DNA from: Aradus depressus
Taxonomy: Eukaryota > Arthropoda > Insecta > Hemiptera > Aradidae
Direction of reading: 5' to 3'
DNA: 64,000 nt
Assembly: GCA_963662175.1 (NCBI GenBank)
Contig: OY759219.1
Location: forward strand, 48,352,675 to 48,416,674
Of this stretch, positions 22,701 to 34,800 are shown piece by piece (position 1 is the stretch's first letter; each line of letters opens with the position of its first letter). A program made the translations under genes and the position numbers. Below the pieces are notes generated by a model. The model did no database searches. It was not told the DNA's origin and saw nothing but the letters and a program-made list of their open reading frames with translations.

Positions 22701-25068
22701 GGAGACGGGGCAAGGGTCATTCCAAATAAAACAAATAATAGTTCAATAAAGCTACGAAGTTCGTCGCCTTGCACCTGAGGTGTTTTTAGGACCTGGCAAC
22801 ACAACGTTACACAAGGAGACGGGGCAAGGGTCATTCCAAATAAAACAAATAATAGTTCAATAAAGCTACGAAGTTCGTCGCCTTGCACCTGAGGTGTTTT
22901 TAGGACCTGGCAACACAACGTTACACAAGGAGACGGGGCAAGGGTCATTCCAAATAAAACAAATAATAGTTCAATAAAGCTACGAAGTTCGTCGCCTTGC
23001 ACCTGAGGTGTTTTTAGGACCTGGCAACACAACGTTACACAAGGAGACGGGGCAAGGGTCATTCCAAATAAAACAAATAATAGTTCAATAAAGCTACGAA
23101 GTTCGTCGCCTTGCACCTGAGGTGTTTTTAGGACCTGGCAACACAACGTTACACAAGGAGACGGGGCAAGGGTCATTCCAAATAAAACAAATAATAGTTC
23201 AATAAAGCTACGAAGTTCGTCGCCTTGCACCTGAGGTGTTTTTAGGACCTGGCAACACAACGTTACACAAGGAGACGGGGCAAGGGTCATTCCAAATAAA
23301 ACAAATAATAGTTCAATAAAGCTACGAAGTTCGTCGCCTTGCACCTGAGGTGTTTTTAGGACCTGGCAACACAACGTTACACAAGGAGACGGGGCAAGGG
23401 TCATTCCAAATAAAACAAATAATAGTTCAATAAAGCTACGAAGTTCGTCGCCTTGCACCTGAGGTGTTTTTAGGACCTGGCAACACAACGTTACACAAGG
23501 AGACGGGGCAAGGGTCATTCCAAATAAAACAAATAATAGTTCAATAAAGCTACGAAGTTCGTCGCCTTGCACCTGAGGTGTTTTTAGGACCTGGCAACAC
23601 AACGTTACACAAGGAGACGGGGCAAGGGTCATTCCAAATAAAACAAATAATAGTTCAATAAAGCTACGAAGTTCGTCGCCTTGCACCTGAGGTGTTTTTA
23701 GGACCTGGCAACACAACGTTACACAAGGAGACGGGGCAAGGGTCATTCCAAATAAAACAAATAATAGTTCAATAAAGCTACGAAGTTCGTCGCCTTGCAC
23801 CTGAGGTGTTTTTAGGACCTGGCAACACAACGTTACACAAGGAGACGGGGCAAGGGTCATTCCAAATAAAACAAATAATAGTTCAATAAAGCTACGAAGT
23901 TCGTCGCCTTGCACCTGAGGTGTTTTTAGGACCTGGCAACACAACGTTACACAAGGAGACGGGGCAAGGGTCATTCCAAATAAAACAAATAATAGTTCAA
24001 TAAAGCTACGAAGTTCGTCGCCTTGCACCTGAGGTGTTTTTAGGACCTGGCAACACAACGTTACACAAGGAGACGGGGCAAGGGTCATTCCAAATAAAGA
24101 CCAAAAATAATAGTTCAATAAAGCTACGAAGTTCGTCGCCTTGCACCTGAGGTGTTTTTAGGACCTGGCAACACAACGTTACACAAGGAGACGGGGCAAG
24201 GGTCATTCCAAATAAAACAAATAATAGTTCAATAAAGCTACGAAGTTCGTCGCCTTGCACCTGAGGTGTTTTTAGGACCTGGCAACACAACGTTACACAA
24301 GGAGACGGGGCAAGGGTCATTCCAAATAAAACAAATAATAGTTCAATAAAGCTACGAAGTTCGTCGCCTTGCACCTGAGGTGTTTTTAGGACCTGGCAAC
24401 ACAACGTTACACAAGGAGACGGGGCAAGGGTCATTCCAAATAAAACAAATAATAGTTCAATAAAGCTACGAAGTTCGTCGCCTTGCACCTGAGGTGTTTT
24501 TAGGACCTGGCAACACAACGTTACACAAGGAGACGGGGCAAGGGTCATTCCAAATAAAACAAATAATAGTTCAATAAAGCTACGAAGTTCGTCGCCTTGC
24601 ACCTGAGGTGTTTTTAGGACCTGGCAACACAACGTTACACAAGGAGACGGGGCAAGGGTCATTCCAAATAAAACAAATAATAGTTCAATAAAGCTACGAA
24701 GTTCGTCGCCTTGCACCTGAGGTGTTTTTAGGACCTGGCAACACAACGTTACACAAGGAGACGGGGCAAGGGTCATTCCAAATAAAACAAATAATAGTTC
24801 AATAAAGCTACGAAGTTCGTCGCCTTGCACCTGAGGTGTTTTTAGGACCTGGCAACACAACGTTACACAAGGAGACGGGGCAAGGGTCATTCCAAATAAA
24901 ACAAATAATAGTTCAATAAAGCTACGAAGTTCGTCGCCTTGCACCTGAGGTGTTTTTAGGACCTGGCAACACAACGTTACACAAGGAGACGGGGCAAGGG
25001 TCATTCCAAATAAAACAAATAATAGTTCAATAAAGCTACGAAGTTCGTCGCCTTGCACCTGAGGTGTT
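16791..25068. repeat. 114-bp satellite, about 72 copies, running into an assembly gap
   Basis: The unit is 114 bp and contains GTTCAATAAAGCTACGAAG and AGGACCTGGCAACACAACG. Copies are almost identical. The main variant is G/T in CGCC(G/T)TGCACC. Several copies are 115 bp (AAGGAAGACGG). The first copy lacks two T, and one copy near 24098 has a longer change. Since 114 is divisible by three, the - strand gives very long artificial open frames (up to 1469 codons, 38-residue repeat). These are a by-product of unit length and are not called as genes. Confidence 0.97.
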
Positions 25069-25268
25069 NNNNNNNNNNNNNNNNNNNNNNNNNNNNNNNN
25101 NNNNNNNNNNNNNNNNNNNNNNNNNNNNNNNNNNNNNNNNNNNNNNNNNNNNNNNNNNNNNNNNNNNNNNNNNNNNNNNNNNNNNNNNNNNNNNNNNNNN
25201 NNNNNNNNNNNNNNNNNNNNNNNNNNNNNNNNNNNNNNNNNNNNNNNNNNNNNNNNNNNNNNNNNNNN
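25069..25268. other. Assembly gap (200 N)
   Basis: Two hundred undetermined bases directly follow the satellite. The left edge stops inside a repeat unit (GAGGTGTT). The right edge is unrelated sequence. The true array length is therefore unknown. Confidence 0.99.
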
Positions 25269-26520
25269 TAGGATGCCTGGCCTTGCTCTCACCCAAATAA
25301 AATTACACTTAAAGCTCCATCGTTTAAAATCGCCAAAAGTTCGTTTATATTAACCCCATTTGAGTGAAACAAACTTCCTCATGATCATATCGTTGAACTG
25401 TCTCGTTTATTATAAAGACAAATTGTAAAACGAACCCATGAAGATGTCGGCAACCGAACATTCCGTAGCATAAATTACCTGGAATAAGTCCCCTCTCTTT
25501 CTCTGATCAGATTGACATTGTCCCATGAAGCGCTTCCTTCACAGTTGACCTGCACTTCCTGCTGAGATAAGTACACCCCCCCAGACAGCAGACAGCTACA
25601 CACCCTATAGCTCATTCAATATTGAGTATTGCTACCAATATCACGTAAAAATAAACTTAACATTATCGCAAATTTAGGAAAAAAGAAACTTCTATATAAT
25701 ACTTAACACCTTTTCCTTAAAACTGAATAACAATATTATATTTATAATGATAAATAGCGTTTGTTTATTCTACTTGACCTATACTGTCTTACAGGTAGAT
25801 ATAACAGGTAGATATAACAGCAATTAGATATTAAATTTCTAATGCAAAATTATTCTTTTACATAATATATAGACAGGTATAAAGATATTGTAGAAAACGT
25901 CCCACCCACTTAGAAGACAATAATACAAAAACAACATAACAACAGGAAGAAGTCAAATATAAGTATAAAATATTTGTACCAATCTTATACAAAAGTTATT
26001 TTAAAAATTTATAGGACTATGTACAAACCTCAAAATTCCCTTTTGTAATTGAATTTCATTTAAAAAAAAAAATCCATACTAAATGAAACCCTATTAGCAA
26101 TAAATAAAACAATTTGAAAAACCCCAAAAAACTTAAACAGATAAAAAGATTTAGGAAGAGTTAATATCTATAAAAGGAATTTCCGTTAGGATATCTCATT
26201 ACTTGTTACTTTAAAATACTTAGATAGTAATACTAAAAATACAGGAATGATTGCATTAGATAGATCACATACCGTTTTGTTGTCTATTTTTAAAATTATT
26301 ATTATTTTTTTGGTTTCTTCATTGCTTTTTCATTTTTCTTTCTGTATTCCGATGATCTAGTCTCCAATAAAATCTGTAATCATGACAAATAATTTGATAA
26401 GAATATTGTGGAAAAAAAGGATTAAACTTTTTGAAATGGACGAAAAAGAAAGTCAGGCTGATAGAAGAACAATAGGCTCTTTTCAGTACGTAAATGGTAG
26501 TTGAAAATGTTGTTACAAAA
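25269..26520. other. AT-rich intergenic DNA, no gene seen
   Basis: No frame with family resemblance. A small direct repeat of ACAGGTAGATATA occurs at 25790-25815. Confidence 0.4.
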
Positions 26521-26537
26521 GAGGGGGTCTTTACTGA

Positions 26538-26620
26538 TGAAGGGGGAAGGAAGAGTTGAGGTCGCAGGAACATGTAAACATAGAGGTCGCAGGAACATGT
26601 AAACATTGAGGTCGCGGGAT
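26538..26620. repeat. Short tandem repeat, ~29 bp x 3
   Basis: GAGGTCGCAGGAACATGTAA occurs at about 26558 and 26584, with a partial third copy at 26609. It abuts the reverse transcriptase relic. Confidence 0.75.
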
Positions 26621-27045
26621 GTAAGTCTTCATGTACACGGTGTTATCTATATTCAAATGAAAACCAGGTTTCTCTGCTTCTCCTCCGAATTCCTGTAGAG
26701 CCCCGGCCAATGCTGCTAATGTGCGTGCTGTGACCACCATGTCATCAGTATACCCCATATGCTGCGTCAGGCGGTTATAAATAGTTCCTCCCGGATTCGT
26801 CCGGATGGCCCTAACAGCTCTTTCTTGAGTCAGGTTCAACAGAACAGGTGAGATTGGGTCTCCCTATCTCAGTCTATTGCTCACCTCAAACTGTTCATAC
26901 GTCTTATCCTGCAGCTTCACCCGACACTTTGAGCCCCCCAGAGTCATTCTTACCAGTCTAACTAACTTCCCTGGAATTCCCAGCCTTATCAGGTCATTCA
27001 GCAGCTCCTCTCTCTTTACCCGGTTATAGGCCTGTTTAAAATTAA
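26610..27045 (-). pseudogene. Non-LTR retrotransposon reverse transcriptase fragment
   Basis: The - strand reads KQAYNRVKREELLNDLIRLG, then NRLR-stop-GDPISPVLLNL, then MGYTDDMVVTARTLAAL and LNIDNT. These are RT motifs of a LINE: the QGDPISP box, with Gln replaced by a TAG stop, and the YxDD box as YTDD. Only the palm region is left. The lineage cannot be settled from this. Confidence 0.82.
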
Positions 27046-27057
27046 TACAAATTTAGA

Positions 27058-27186
27058 TTAGGCAAAATTTAGGACTCCCATTGTAGAGTCGGGCTCATGT
27101 CTACCAGAGCGACGAATGGCGCCCTTCGTTGCCCTGGTAATAGGTGATATGACCTTGTAGCTAAAGCCCGAACACAAGAACTACCA
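27058..27186 (+). mobile_element. SINE fragment (3' body)
   Basis: GGCAAAATTTAGGACTCCCA through AAAGCCCGAACACAAG matches the last third of the SINE family. It directly follows the LINE relic. Confidence 0.75.
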
Positions 27187-27359
27187 AATACACTGGCTCT
27201 TGTATTATTATTTTTAGTTTTCAAAAGAAAGCACCGAGAATAATAAACAATATAAGCCAAAGAAAAGCTGCAGAGAAATATTTAAACAATTTTGTATCCT
27301 TGGATTACCCGCACTGTTTATAATTTGAAATATCAATGGATGTTGTTATTTCGCCAGCT

Positions 27360-27860
27360 CTACCAAATATAGGGGAAGTTATATAATCGGTCAAAAATTC
27401 GATGCGGAATTTTTAACGAAATTTCATGTTTTCCGACCTTTAGATTTCGATTTAGATAAAAAAAAAGTGTGTCTGCGAACACGATAACTCCCGATAGAAT
27501 GGATGTAACGACACGAAATTTTATATGTGAATCCAGAACCCTCTAACGACACCTATTGTTTTTCGACCAAAGAGAAGATGTGGGAGGCTTAACATAAATA
27601 CTCTAATAATGTCGACAGAATAAATGTATCTGCACGAAGTTCTATATATGAGCCCAAAACCCCATAAGGACAACACCTTTAGATTTTCAGCCAAATCGGC
27701 TAAAGGAGGGGGGATTAGGGGAGAGGTAACTCAAAAACTGCCGTTATAATGAATGTGTCGACACAAAATTTTATATGTGAATTCAAGACCCCATAAGGAC
27801 ACTTATTAATTTTCAGCGGAATCGGCAGAAGAGAAGGGGAGACTCAACTCAAAACAGCCA
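27360..27860. repeat. Degenerate ~125-bp tandem repeat
   Basis: Three diverged units near 27505, 27627 and 27755 share ATTTTATATGTGAAT, a CCCCATAAGGACA-type phrase and a TTTTCAGCCAAATCGGC-type phrase. A further diverged unit is at about 28405. Related single units are near 3310-3500 and 62490-62540. Confidence 0.6.
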
Positions 27861-27974
27861 ATAACTGCTGTTCAGGCCAGTTGCTTGAATTTGCTACCAG
27901 TTTTATTTATTATTTTGTAAGATTAGGTACCCCCTCCCACTTGTTGACCAGGTGCGGATTAGTACCTTTTATAC

Positions 27975-28165
27975 TCAGTTGTCGTATGGATGCCTCCCTC
28001 TGAGGTTGTCTTATATACTCACGTTGCCTCCTTCTGAGGCCCCAAATAGTTGTTCGTCTAGTTGCCTACCCCTGAGGCAGTATAGTCTGCTCCACGTTGC
28101 CTACACGGCCCCATTTACCAGTCGTATCGTTGCCCCCCCCTGAGGCCCCAGTTTGCCTGCTCCAG
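27975..28165. repeat. Degenerate repeat of GTTGCCTCCCTCTGAGG
   Basis: Four or five copies of a GTTGCC...CTGAGGC phrase occur at roughly 45-50-bp spacing (about 27988, 28023, 28060, 28128). It is pyrimidine-rich and no coding frame is supported. Confidence 0.5.
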
Positions 28166-28766
28166 ATAGACCGTCCAGACTTCCGTCCAGTAAGGTATTT
28201 AATACAATAGCAATCGCTGGCCAGCCATTTGTAATTTGTTTAGATGCCCCTGGGCGAAGAAGGCTCTGCCTGGAAAGTGGTAAGTGTTTTATAATATAGT
28301 CCATTTTCAATTTATACAGTTCACTGTTCATAAACCCCCCCTCCGTACGCTCCACCCCGATCCTATAAATCGGCAGTGGCGCCTACAACTGCTATGTAAT
28401 AAAAATCTAACGACATGAAATTTCATAATTAAAGTGAAAAGCCAATGAGGACTGTAGACTTGCAGAGATATGGACTGAAGGGAGAGGCTCGACTCAAAAC
28501 GCTAATAAAGGATGTAAGAGCTCCTATGTAAGTCAACTGCTGAATACTAGCGCAAACGGTCGACTGGTTTTGGAGAGGAGCGGAAAGTTAGTTGATTATT
28601 CGTGCTGGGGAAGTACATAGCTGTTGAATCACCACCTTCTTTCTTACTAATGGGATTGCGTAAGGAGATTCTGAATATATATAATATACATATTTCACAG
28701 CTTCACAATTCTGGTCTGTACAAGCTAACAAAGATAGACATGTCGGGAATAACTCCCCTTCCGTCA

Positions 28767-28886
28767 TCAGTATCCATAATTTGAAGGAACAAGTACTTCA
28801 CCTGCCACCTCCTCGACTGGGGAGGGCTGATCATCATTCTCGGAGGAGTCTCGGCGGCTGCTGCGTGAGTTCTGCTTGGACAGCGA
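28767..28886 (-). CDS. NWD exon U, probable last exon
   Basis: SLSKQNSRSSRRDSSENDDQ, PSPVEEVAGE, ending NYGY and TGA (28769-28767). Acceptor TGTTGCAG fits. A good internal donor (GCAG then GTGAAG, at about 28800) means the exon could instead splice to a further exon at lower coordinates. I see no candidate there. Confidence 0.7.
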   Translation of the reverse strand, partial: SLSKQNSRSSRRDSSENDDQPSPVEEVAGEVLVPSNYGY

Positions 28887-31800
28887 CTGCAACATAAACC
28901 AATTGTACATCATATAGTATAGTAGTGTACATCATTTAGTATAGTAGTGTACATCATTTAGTATAGTAGTGTACATCATTTAGTATAGTAGTGTACATCA
29001 TATAGTATAGTAGTGTACATCATTTAGTATAGTAGTGTACATCATTTAGTATAGTAGTGTACATCATTTAGTATAGTAGTGTACATCATTTAGTATAGTA
29101 GTGTACATCATTTAGTATAGTAGTGTACATCATTTAGTATAGTAGTGTACATCATTTAGTATAGTAGTGTACATCATTTAGTATAGTAGTGTACATCATT
29201 TAGTATAGTAGTGTACATCATTTAGTATAGTAGTGTACATCATTTAGTATAGTAGTGTACAAATATATAGTATAACATTTATGTAGGAAATAGGACTTCT
29301 TTATCGATACCCGCCGATATGTTATATAAATATACAAACTCAAAATGATAAATTTCAATTTGTTTAAATGAATATATGAAATAACAAGCTGAAGGAGAGC
29401 CCGGTGTGAGGGGAGTGGAGTTGAGAGCTGTGAGGGTCATAGAAGGTGCGCGCCTCGCTGCTGACAGAACACGAGGAACTCAATATGAAAACAGACTAGA
29501 GTTAGTTTTGTCAGTTCAGAGCAGCCAATGAAATAGCCCGGTGTGAGGGGAGTGGAGTTGAGAGCTGTGAGGGTCATAGAAGGTGCGCGCCTCGCTGCTG
29601 ACAGAACACGAGGAACTCAATATGAAAACAGACTAGAGTTAGTTTTGTCAGTTCAGAGCAGCCAATGAAATAGCCCGGTGTGAGGGGAGTGGAGTTGAGA
29701 GCTGTGAGGGTCATAGAAGGTGCGCGCCTCGCTGCTGACAGAACACGAGGAACTCAATATGAAAACAGACTAGAGTTAGTTTTGTCAGTTCAGAGCAGCC
29801 AATGAAATAGCCCTGTGTGAGGGGAGTGGAGTTGAGAGCTGTGAGGGTCATAGAAGGTGCGCGCCTCGCTGCTGACCGAACACGAGGAACTCAATATGAA
29901 AACAGACTAGAGTTAGTTTTGTCAGTTCAGAGCAGCCAATGAAATAGCCCGGTGTGAGGGGAGTGGAGTTGAGAGCTGTGAGGGTCATAGAAGGTGCGCG
30001 CCTCGCTGCTGACCGAACACGAGGAACTCAATATGAAAACAGACTAGAGTTAGTTTTGTCAGTTCAGAGCAGCCAATGAAATAGCCCTGTGTGAGGGGAG
30101 TGGAGTTGAGAGCTGTGAGGGTCATAGAAGGTGCGCGCCTCGCTGCTGACCGAACACGAGGAACTCAATATGAAAACAGACTAGAGTTAGTTTTGTCAGT
30201 TCAGAGCAGCCAATGAAATAGCCCGGTGTGAGGGGAGTGGAGTTGAGAGCTGTGAGGGTCATAGAAGGTGCGCGCCTCGCTGCTGACCGAACACGAGGAA
30301 CTCAATATGAAAACAGGCTAGAGTTAGTTTTGTCAGTTCAGAGCAGCCAATGAAATAGCCCTGTGTGAGGGGAGTGGAGTTGAGAGCTGTGAGGGTCATA
30401 GAAGGTGCGCGCCTCGCTGCTGACCGAACACGAGGAACTCAATATGAAAACAGACTAGAGTTAGTTTTGTCAGTTCAGAGCAGCCAATGAAATAGCCCTG
30501 TGTGAGGGGAGTGGAGTTGAGAGCTGTGAGGGTCATAGAAGGTGCGCGCCTCGCTGCTGACAGAACACGAGGAACTCAATATGAAAACAGACTAGAGTTA
30601 GTTTTGTCAGTTCAGAGCAGCCAATGAAATAGCCCGGTGTGAGGGGAGTGGAGTTGAGAGCTGTGAGGGTCATAGAAGGTGCGCGCCTCGCTGCTGACCG
30701 AACACGAGGAACTCAATATGAAAACAGACTAGAGTTAGTTTTGTCAGTTCAGAGCAGCCAATGAAATAGCCCGGTGTGAGGGGAGTGGAGTTGAGAGCTG
30801 TGAGGGTCATAGAAGGTGCGCGCCTCGCTGCTGACAGAACACGAGGAACTCAATATGAAAACAGACTAGAGTTAGTTTTGTCAGTTCAGAGCAGCCAATG
30901 AAATAGCCCGGTGTGAGGGGAGTGGAGTTGAGAGCTGTGAGGGTCATAGAAGGTGCGCGCCTCGCTGCTGACCGAACACGAGGAACTCAATATGAAAACA
31001 GACTAGAGTTAGTTTTGTCAGTTCAGAGCAGCCAATGAAATAGCCCGGTGTGAGGGGAGTGGAGTTGAGAGCTGTGAGGGTCATAGAAGGTGCGCGCCTC
31101 GCTGCTGACAGAACACGAGGAACTCAATATGAAAACAGACTAGAGTTAGTTTTGTCAGTTCAGAGCAGCCAATGAAATAGCCCGGTGTGAGGGGAGTGGA
31201 GTTGAGAGCTGTGAGGGTCATAGAAGGTGCGCGCCTCGCTGCTGACCGAACACGAGGAACTCAATATGAAAACAGACTAGAGTTAGTTTTGTCAGTTCAG
31301 AGCAGCCAATGAAATAGCCCTGTGTGAGGGGAGTGGAGTTGAGAGCTGTGAGGGTCATAGAAGGTGCGCGCCTCGCTGCAGACCGAACACGAGGAACTCA
31401 ATATGAAAACAGACTAGAGTTAGTTTTGTCAGTTCAGAGCAGCCAATGAAATAGCCCTGTGTGAGGGGAGTGGAGTTGAGAGCTGTGAGGGTCATAGAAG
31501 GTGCGCGCCTCGCTGCAGACCGAACACGAGGAACTCAATATGAAAACAGACTAGAGTTAGTTTTGTCAGTTCAGAGCAGCCAATGAAATAGCCCTGTGTG
31601 AGGGGAGTGGAGTTGAGAGCTGTGAGGGTCATAGAAGGTGCGCGCCTCGCTGCAGACCGAACACGAGGAACTCAATATGAAAACAGACTAGAGTTAGTTT
31701 TGTCAGTTCAGAGCAGCCAATGAAATAGCCCTGTGTGAGGGGAGTGGAGTTGAGAGCTGTGAGGGTCATAGAAGGTGCGCGCCTCGCTGCTGACAGAACA

Positions 31801-34800
31801 CGAGGAACTCAATATGAAAACAGACTAGAGTTAGTTTTGTCAGTTCAGAGCAGCCAATGAAATAGCCCGGTGTGAGGGGAGTGGAGTTGAGAGCTGTGAG
31901 GGTCATAGAAGGTGCGCGCCTCGCTGCTGACAGAACACGAGGAACTCAATATGAAAACAGACTAGAGTTAGTTTTGTCAGTTCAGAGCAGCCAATGAAAT
32001 AGCCCTGTGTGAGGGGAGTGGAGTTGAGAGCTGTGAGGGTCATAGAAGGTGCGCGCCTCGCTGCAGACCGAACACGAGGAACTCAATATGAAAACAGACT
32101 AGAGTTAGTTTTGTCAGTTCAGAGCAGCCAATGAAATAGCCCTGTGTGAGGGGAGTGGAGTTGAGAGCTGTGAGGGTCATAGAAGGTGCGCGCCTCGCTG
32201 CAGACCGAACACGAGGAACTCAATATGAAAACAGACTAGAGTTAGTTTTGTCAGTTCAGAGCAGCCAATGAAATAGCCCTGTGTGAGGGGAGTGGAGTTG
32301 AGAGCTGTGAGGGTCATAGAAGGTGCGCGCCTCGCTGCTGACAGAACACGAGGAACTCAATATGAAAACAGACTAGAGTTAGTTTTGTCAGTTCAGAGCA
32401 GCCAATGAAATAGCCCGGTGTGAGGGGAGTGGAGTTGAGAGCTGTGAGGGTCATAGAAGGTGCGCGCCTCGCTGCTGACAGAACACGAGGAACTCAATAT
32501 GAAAACAGACTAGAGTTAGTTTTGTCAGTTCAGAGCAGCCAATGAAATAGCCCGGTGTGAGGGGAGTGGAGTTGAGAGCTGTGAGGGTCATAGAAGGTGC
32601 GCGCCTCGCTGCTGACAGAACACGAGGAACTCAATATGAAAACAGACTAGAGTTAGTTTTGTCAGTTCAGAGCAGCCAATGAAATAGCCCTGTGTGAGGG
32701 GAGTGGAGTTGAGAGCTGTGAGGGTCATAGAAGGTGCGCGCCTCGCTGCTGACAGAACACGAGGAACTCAATATGAAAACAGACTAGAGTTAGTTTTGTC
32801 AGTTCAGAGCAGCCAATGAAATAGCCCGGTGTGAGGGGAGTGGAGTTGAGAGCTGTGAGGGTCATAGAAGGTGCGCGCCTCGCTGCTGACAGAACACGAG
32901 GAACTCAATATGAAAACAGACTAGAGTTAGTTTTGTCAGTTCAGAGCAGCCAATGAAATAGCCCGGTGTGAGGGGAGTGGAGTTGAGAGCTGTGAGGGTC
33001 ATAGAAGGTGCGCGCCTCGCTGCTGACAGAACACGAGGAACTCAATATGAAAACAGACTAGAGTTAGTTTTGTCAGTTCAGAGCAGCCAATGAAATAGCC
33101 CTGTGTGAGGGGAGTGGAGTTGAGAGCTGTGAGGGTCATAGAAGGTGCGCGCCTCGCTGCTGACAGAACACGAGGAACTCAATATGAAAACAGACTAGAG
33201 TTAGTTTTGTCAGTTCAGAGCAGCCAATGAAATAGCCCGGTGTGAGGGGAGTGGAGTTGAGAGCTGTGAGGGTCATAGAAGGTGCGCGCCTCGCTGCTGA
33301 CAGAACACGAGGAACTCAATATGAAAACAGACTAGAGTTAGTTTTGTCAGTTCAGAGCAGCCAATGAAATAGCCCGGTGTGAGGGGAGTGGAGTTGAGAG
33401 CTGTGAGGGTCATAGAAGGTGCGCGCCTCGCTGCTGACAGAACACGAGGAACTCAATATGAAAACAGACTAGAGTTAGTTTTGTCAGTTCAGAGCAGCCA
33501 ATGAAATAGCCCGGTGTGAGGGGAGTGGAGTTGAGAGCTGTGAGGGTCATAGAAGGTGCGCGCCTCGCTGCTGACAGAACACGAGGAACTCAATATGAAA
33601 ACAGACTAGAGTTAGTTTTGTCAGTTCAGAGCAGCCAATGAAATAGCCCGGTGTGAGGGGAGTGGAGTTGAGAGCTGCGAGGGTCATAGAAGGTGCGCGC
33701 CTCGCTGCTGACCGAACACGAGGAACTCAATATGAAAACAGACTAGAGTTAGTTTTGTCAGTTCAGAGCAGCCAATGAAATAGCCCGGTGTGAGGGGAGT
33801 GGAGTTGAGAGCTGTGAGGGTCATAGAAGGTGCGCGCCTCGCTGCTGACAGAACACGAGGAACTCAATATGAAAACAGACTAGAGTTAGTTTTGTCAGTT
33901 CAGAGCAGCCAATGAAATAGCCCGGTGTGAGGGGAGTGGAGTTGAGAGCTGTGAGGGTCATAGAAGGTGCGCGCCTCGCTGCTGACAGAACACGAGGAAC
34001 TCAATATGAAAACAGACTAGAGTTAGTTTTGTCAGTTCAGAGCAGCCAATGAAATAGCCCTGTGTGAGGGGAGTGGAGTTGAGAGCTGTGAGGGTCATAG
34101 AAGGTGCGCGCCTCGCTGCTGACAGAACACGAGGAACTCAATATGAAAACAGACTAGAGTTAGTTTTGTCAGTTCAGAGCAGCCAATGAAATAGCCCGGT
34201 GTGAGGGGAGTGGAGTTGAGAGCTGTGAGGGTCATAGAAGGTGCGCGCCTCGCTGCTGACAGAACACGAGGAACTCAATATGAAAACAGACTAGAGTTAG
34301 TTTTGTCAGTTCAGAGCAGCCAATTAAATAGCCCTGTGTGAGGGGAGTGGACTTGAGAGCTGTGAGGGTCATAGAAGGTGCGCGCCTCGCTGCTGACAGA
34401 ACACGAGGAACTCAATATGAAAACAGACTAGAGTTAGTTTTGTCAGTTCAGAGCAGCCAATGAAATAGCCCTGTGTGAGGGGAGTGGAGTTGAGAGCTGT
34501 GAGGGTCATAGAAGGTGCGCGCCTCGCTGCTGACAGAACACGAGGAACTCAATATGAAAACAGACTAGAGTTAGTTTTGTCAGTTCAGAGCAGCCAATTA
34601 AATAGCCCTGTGTGAGGGGAGTGGACTTGAGAGCTGTGAGGGTCATAGAAGGTGCGCGCCTCGCTGCTGACAGAACACGAGGAACTCAATATGAAAACAG
34701 ACTAGAGTTAGTTTTGTCAGTTCAGAGCAGCCAATGAAATAGCCCGGTGTGAGGGGAGTGGAGTTGAGAGCTGTGAGGGTCATAGAAGGTGCGCGCCTCG

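Noticed and set aside
17390..25292. Very long - strand frames with a 38-residue repeat
   Set aside because: They arise from a 114-bp satellite unit divisible by three. There is no start context, domain or splice support, and one frame runs through the N gap.
28909..29262. CRISPR-like array
   Set aside because: Repeats are contiguous with no spacers, and the sequence is a eukaryotic intron.
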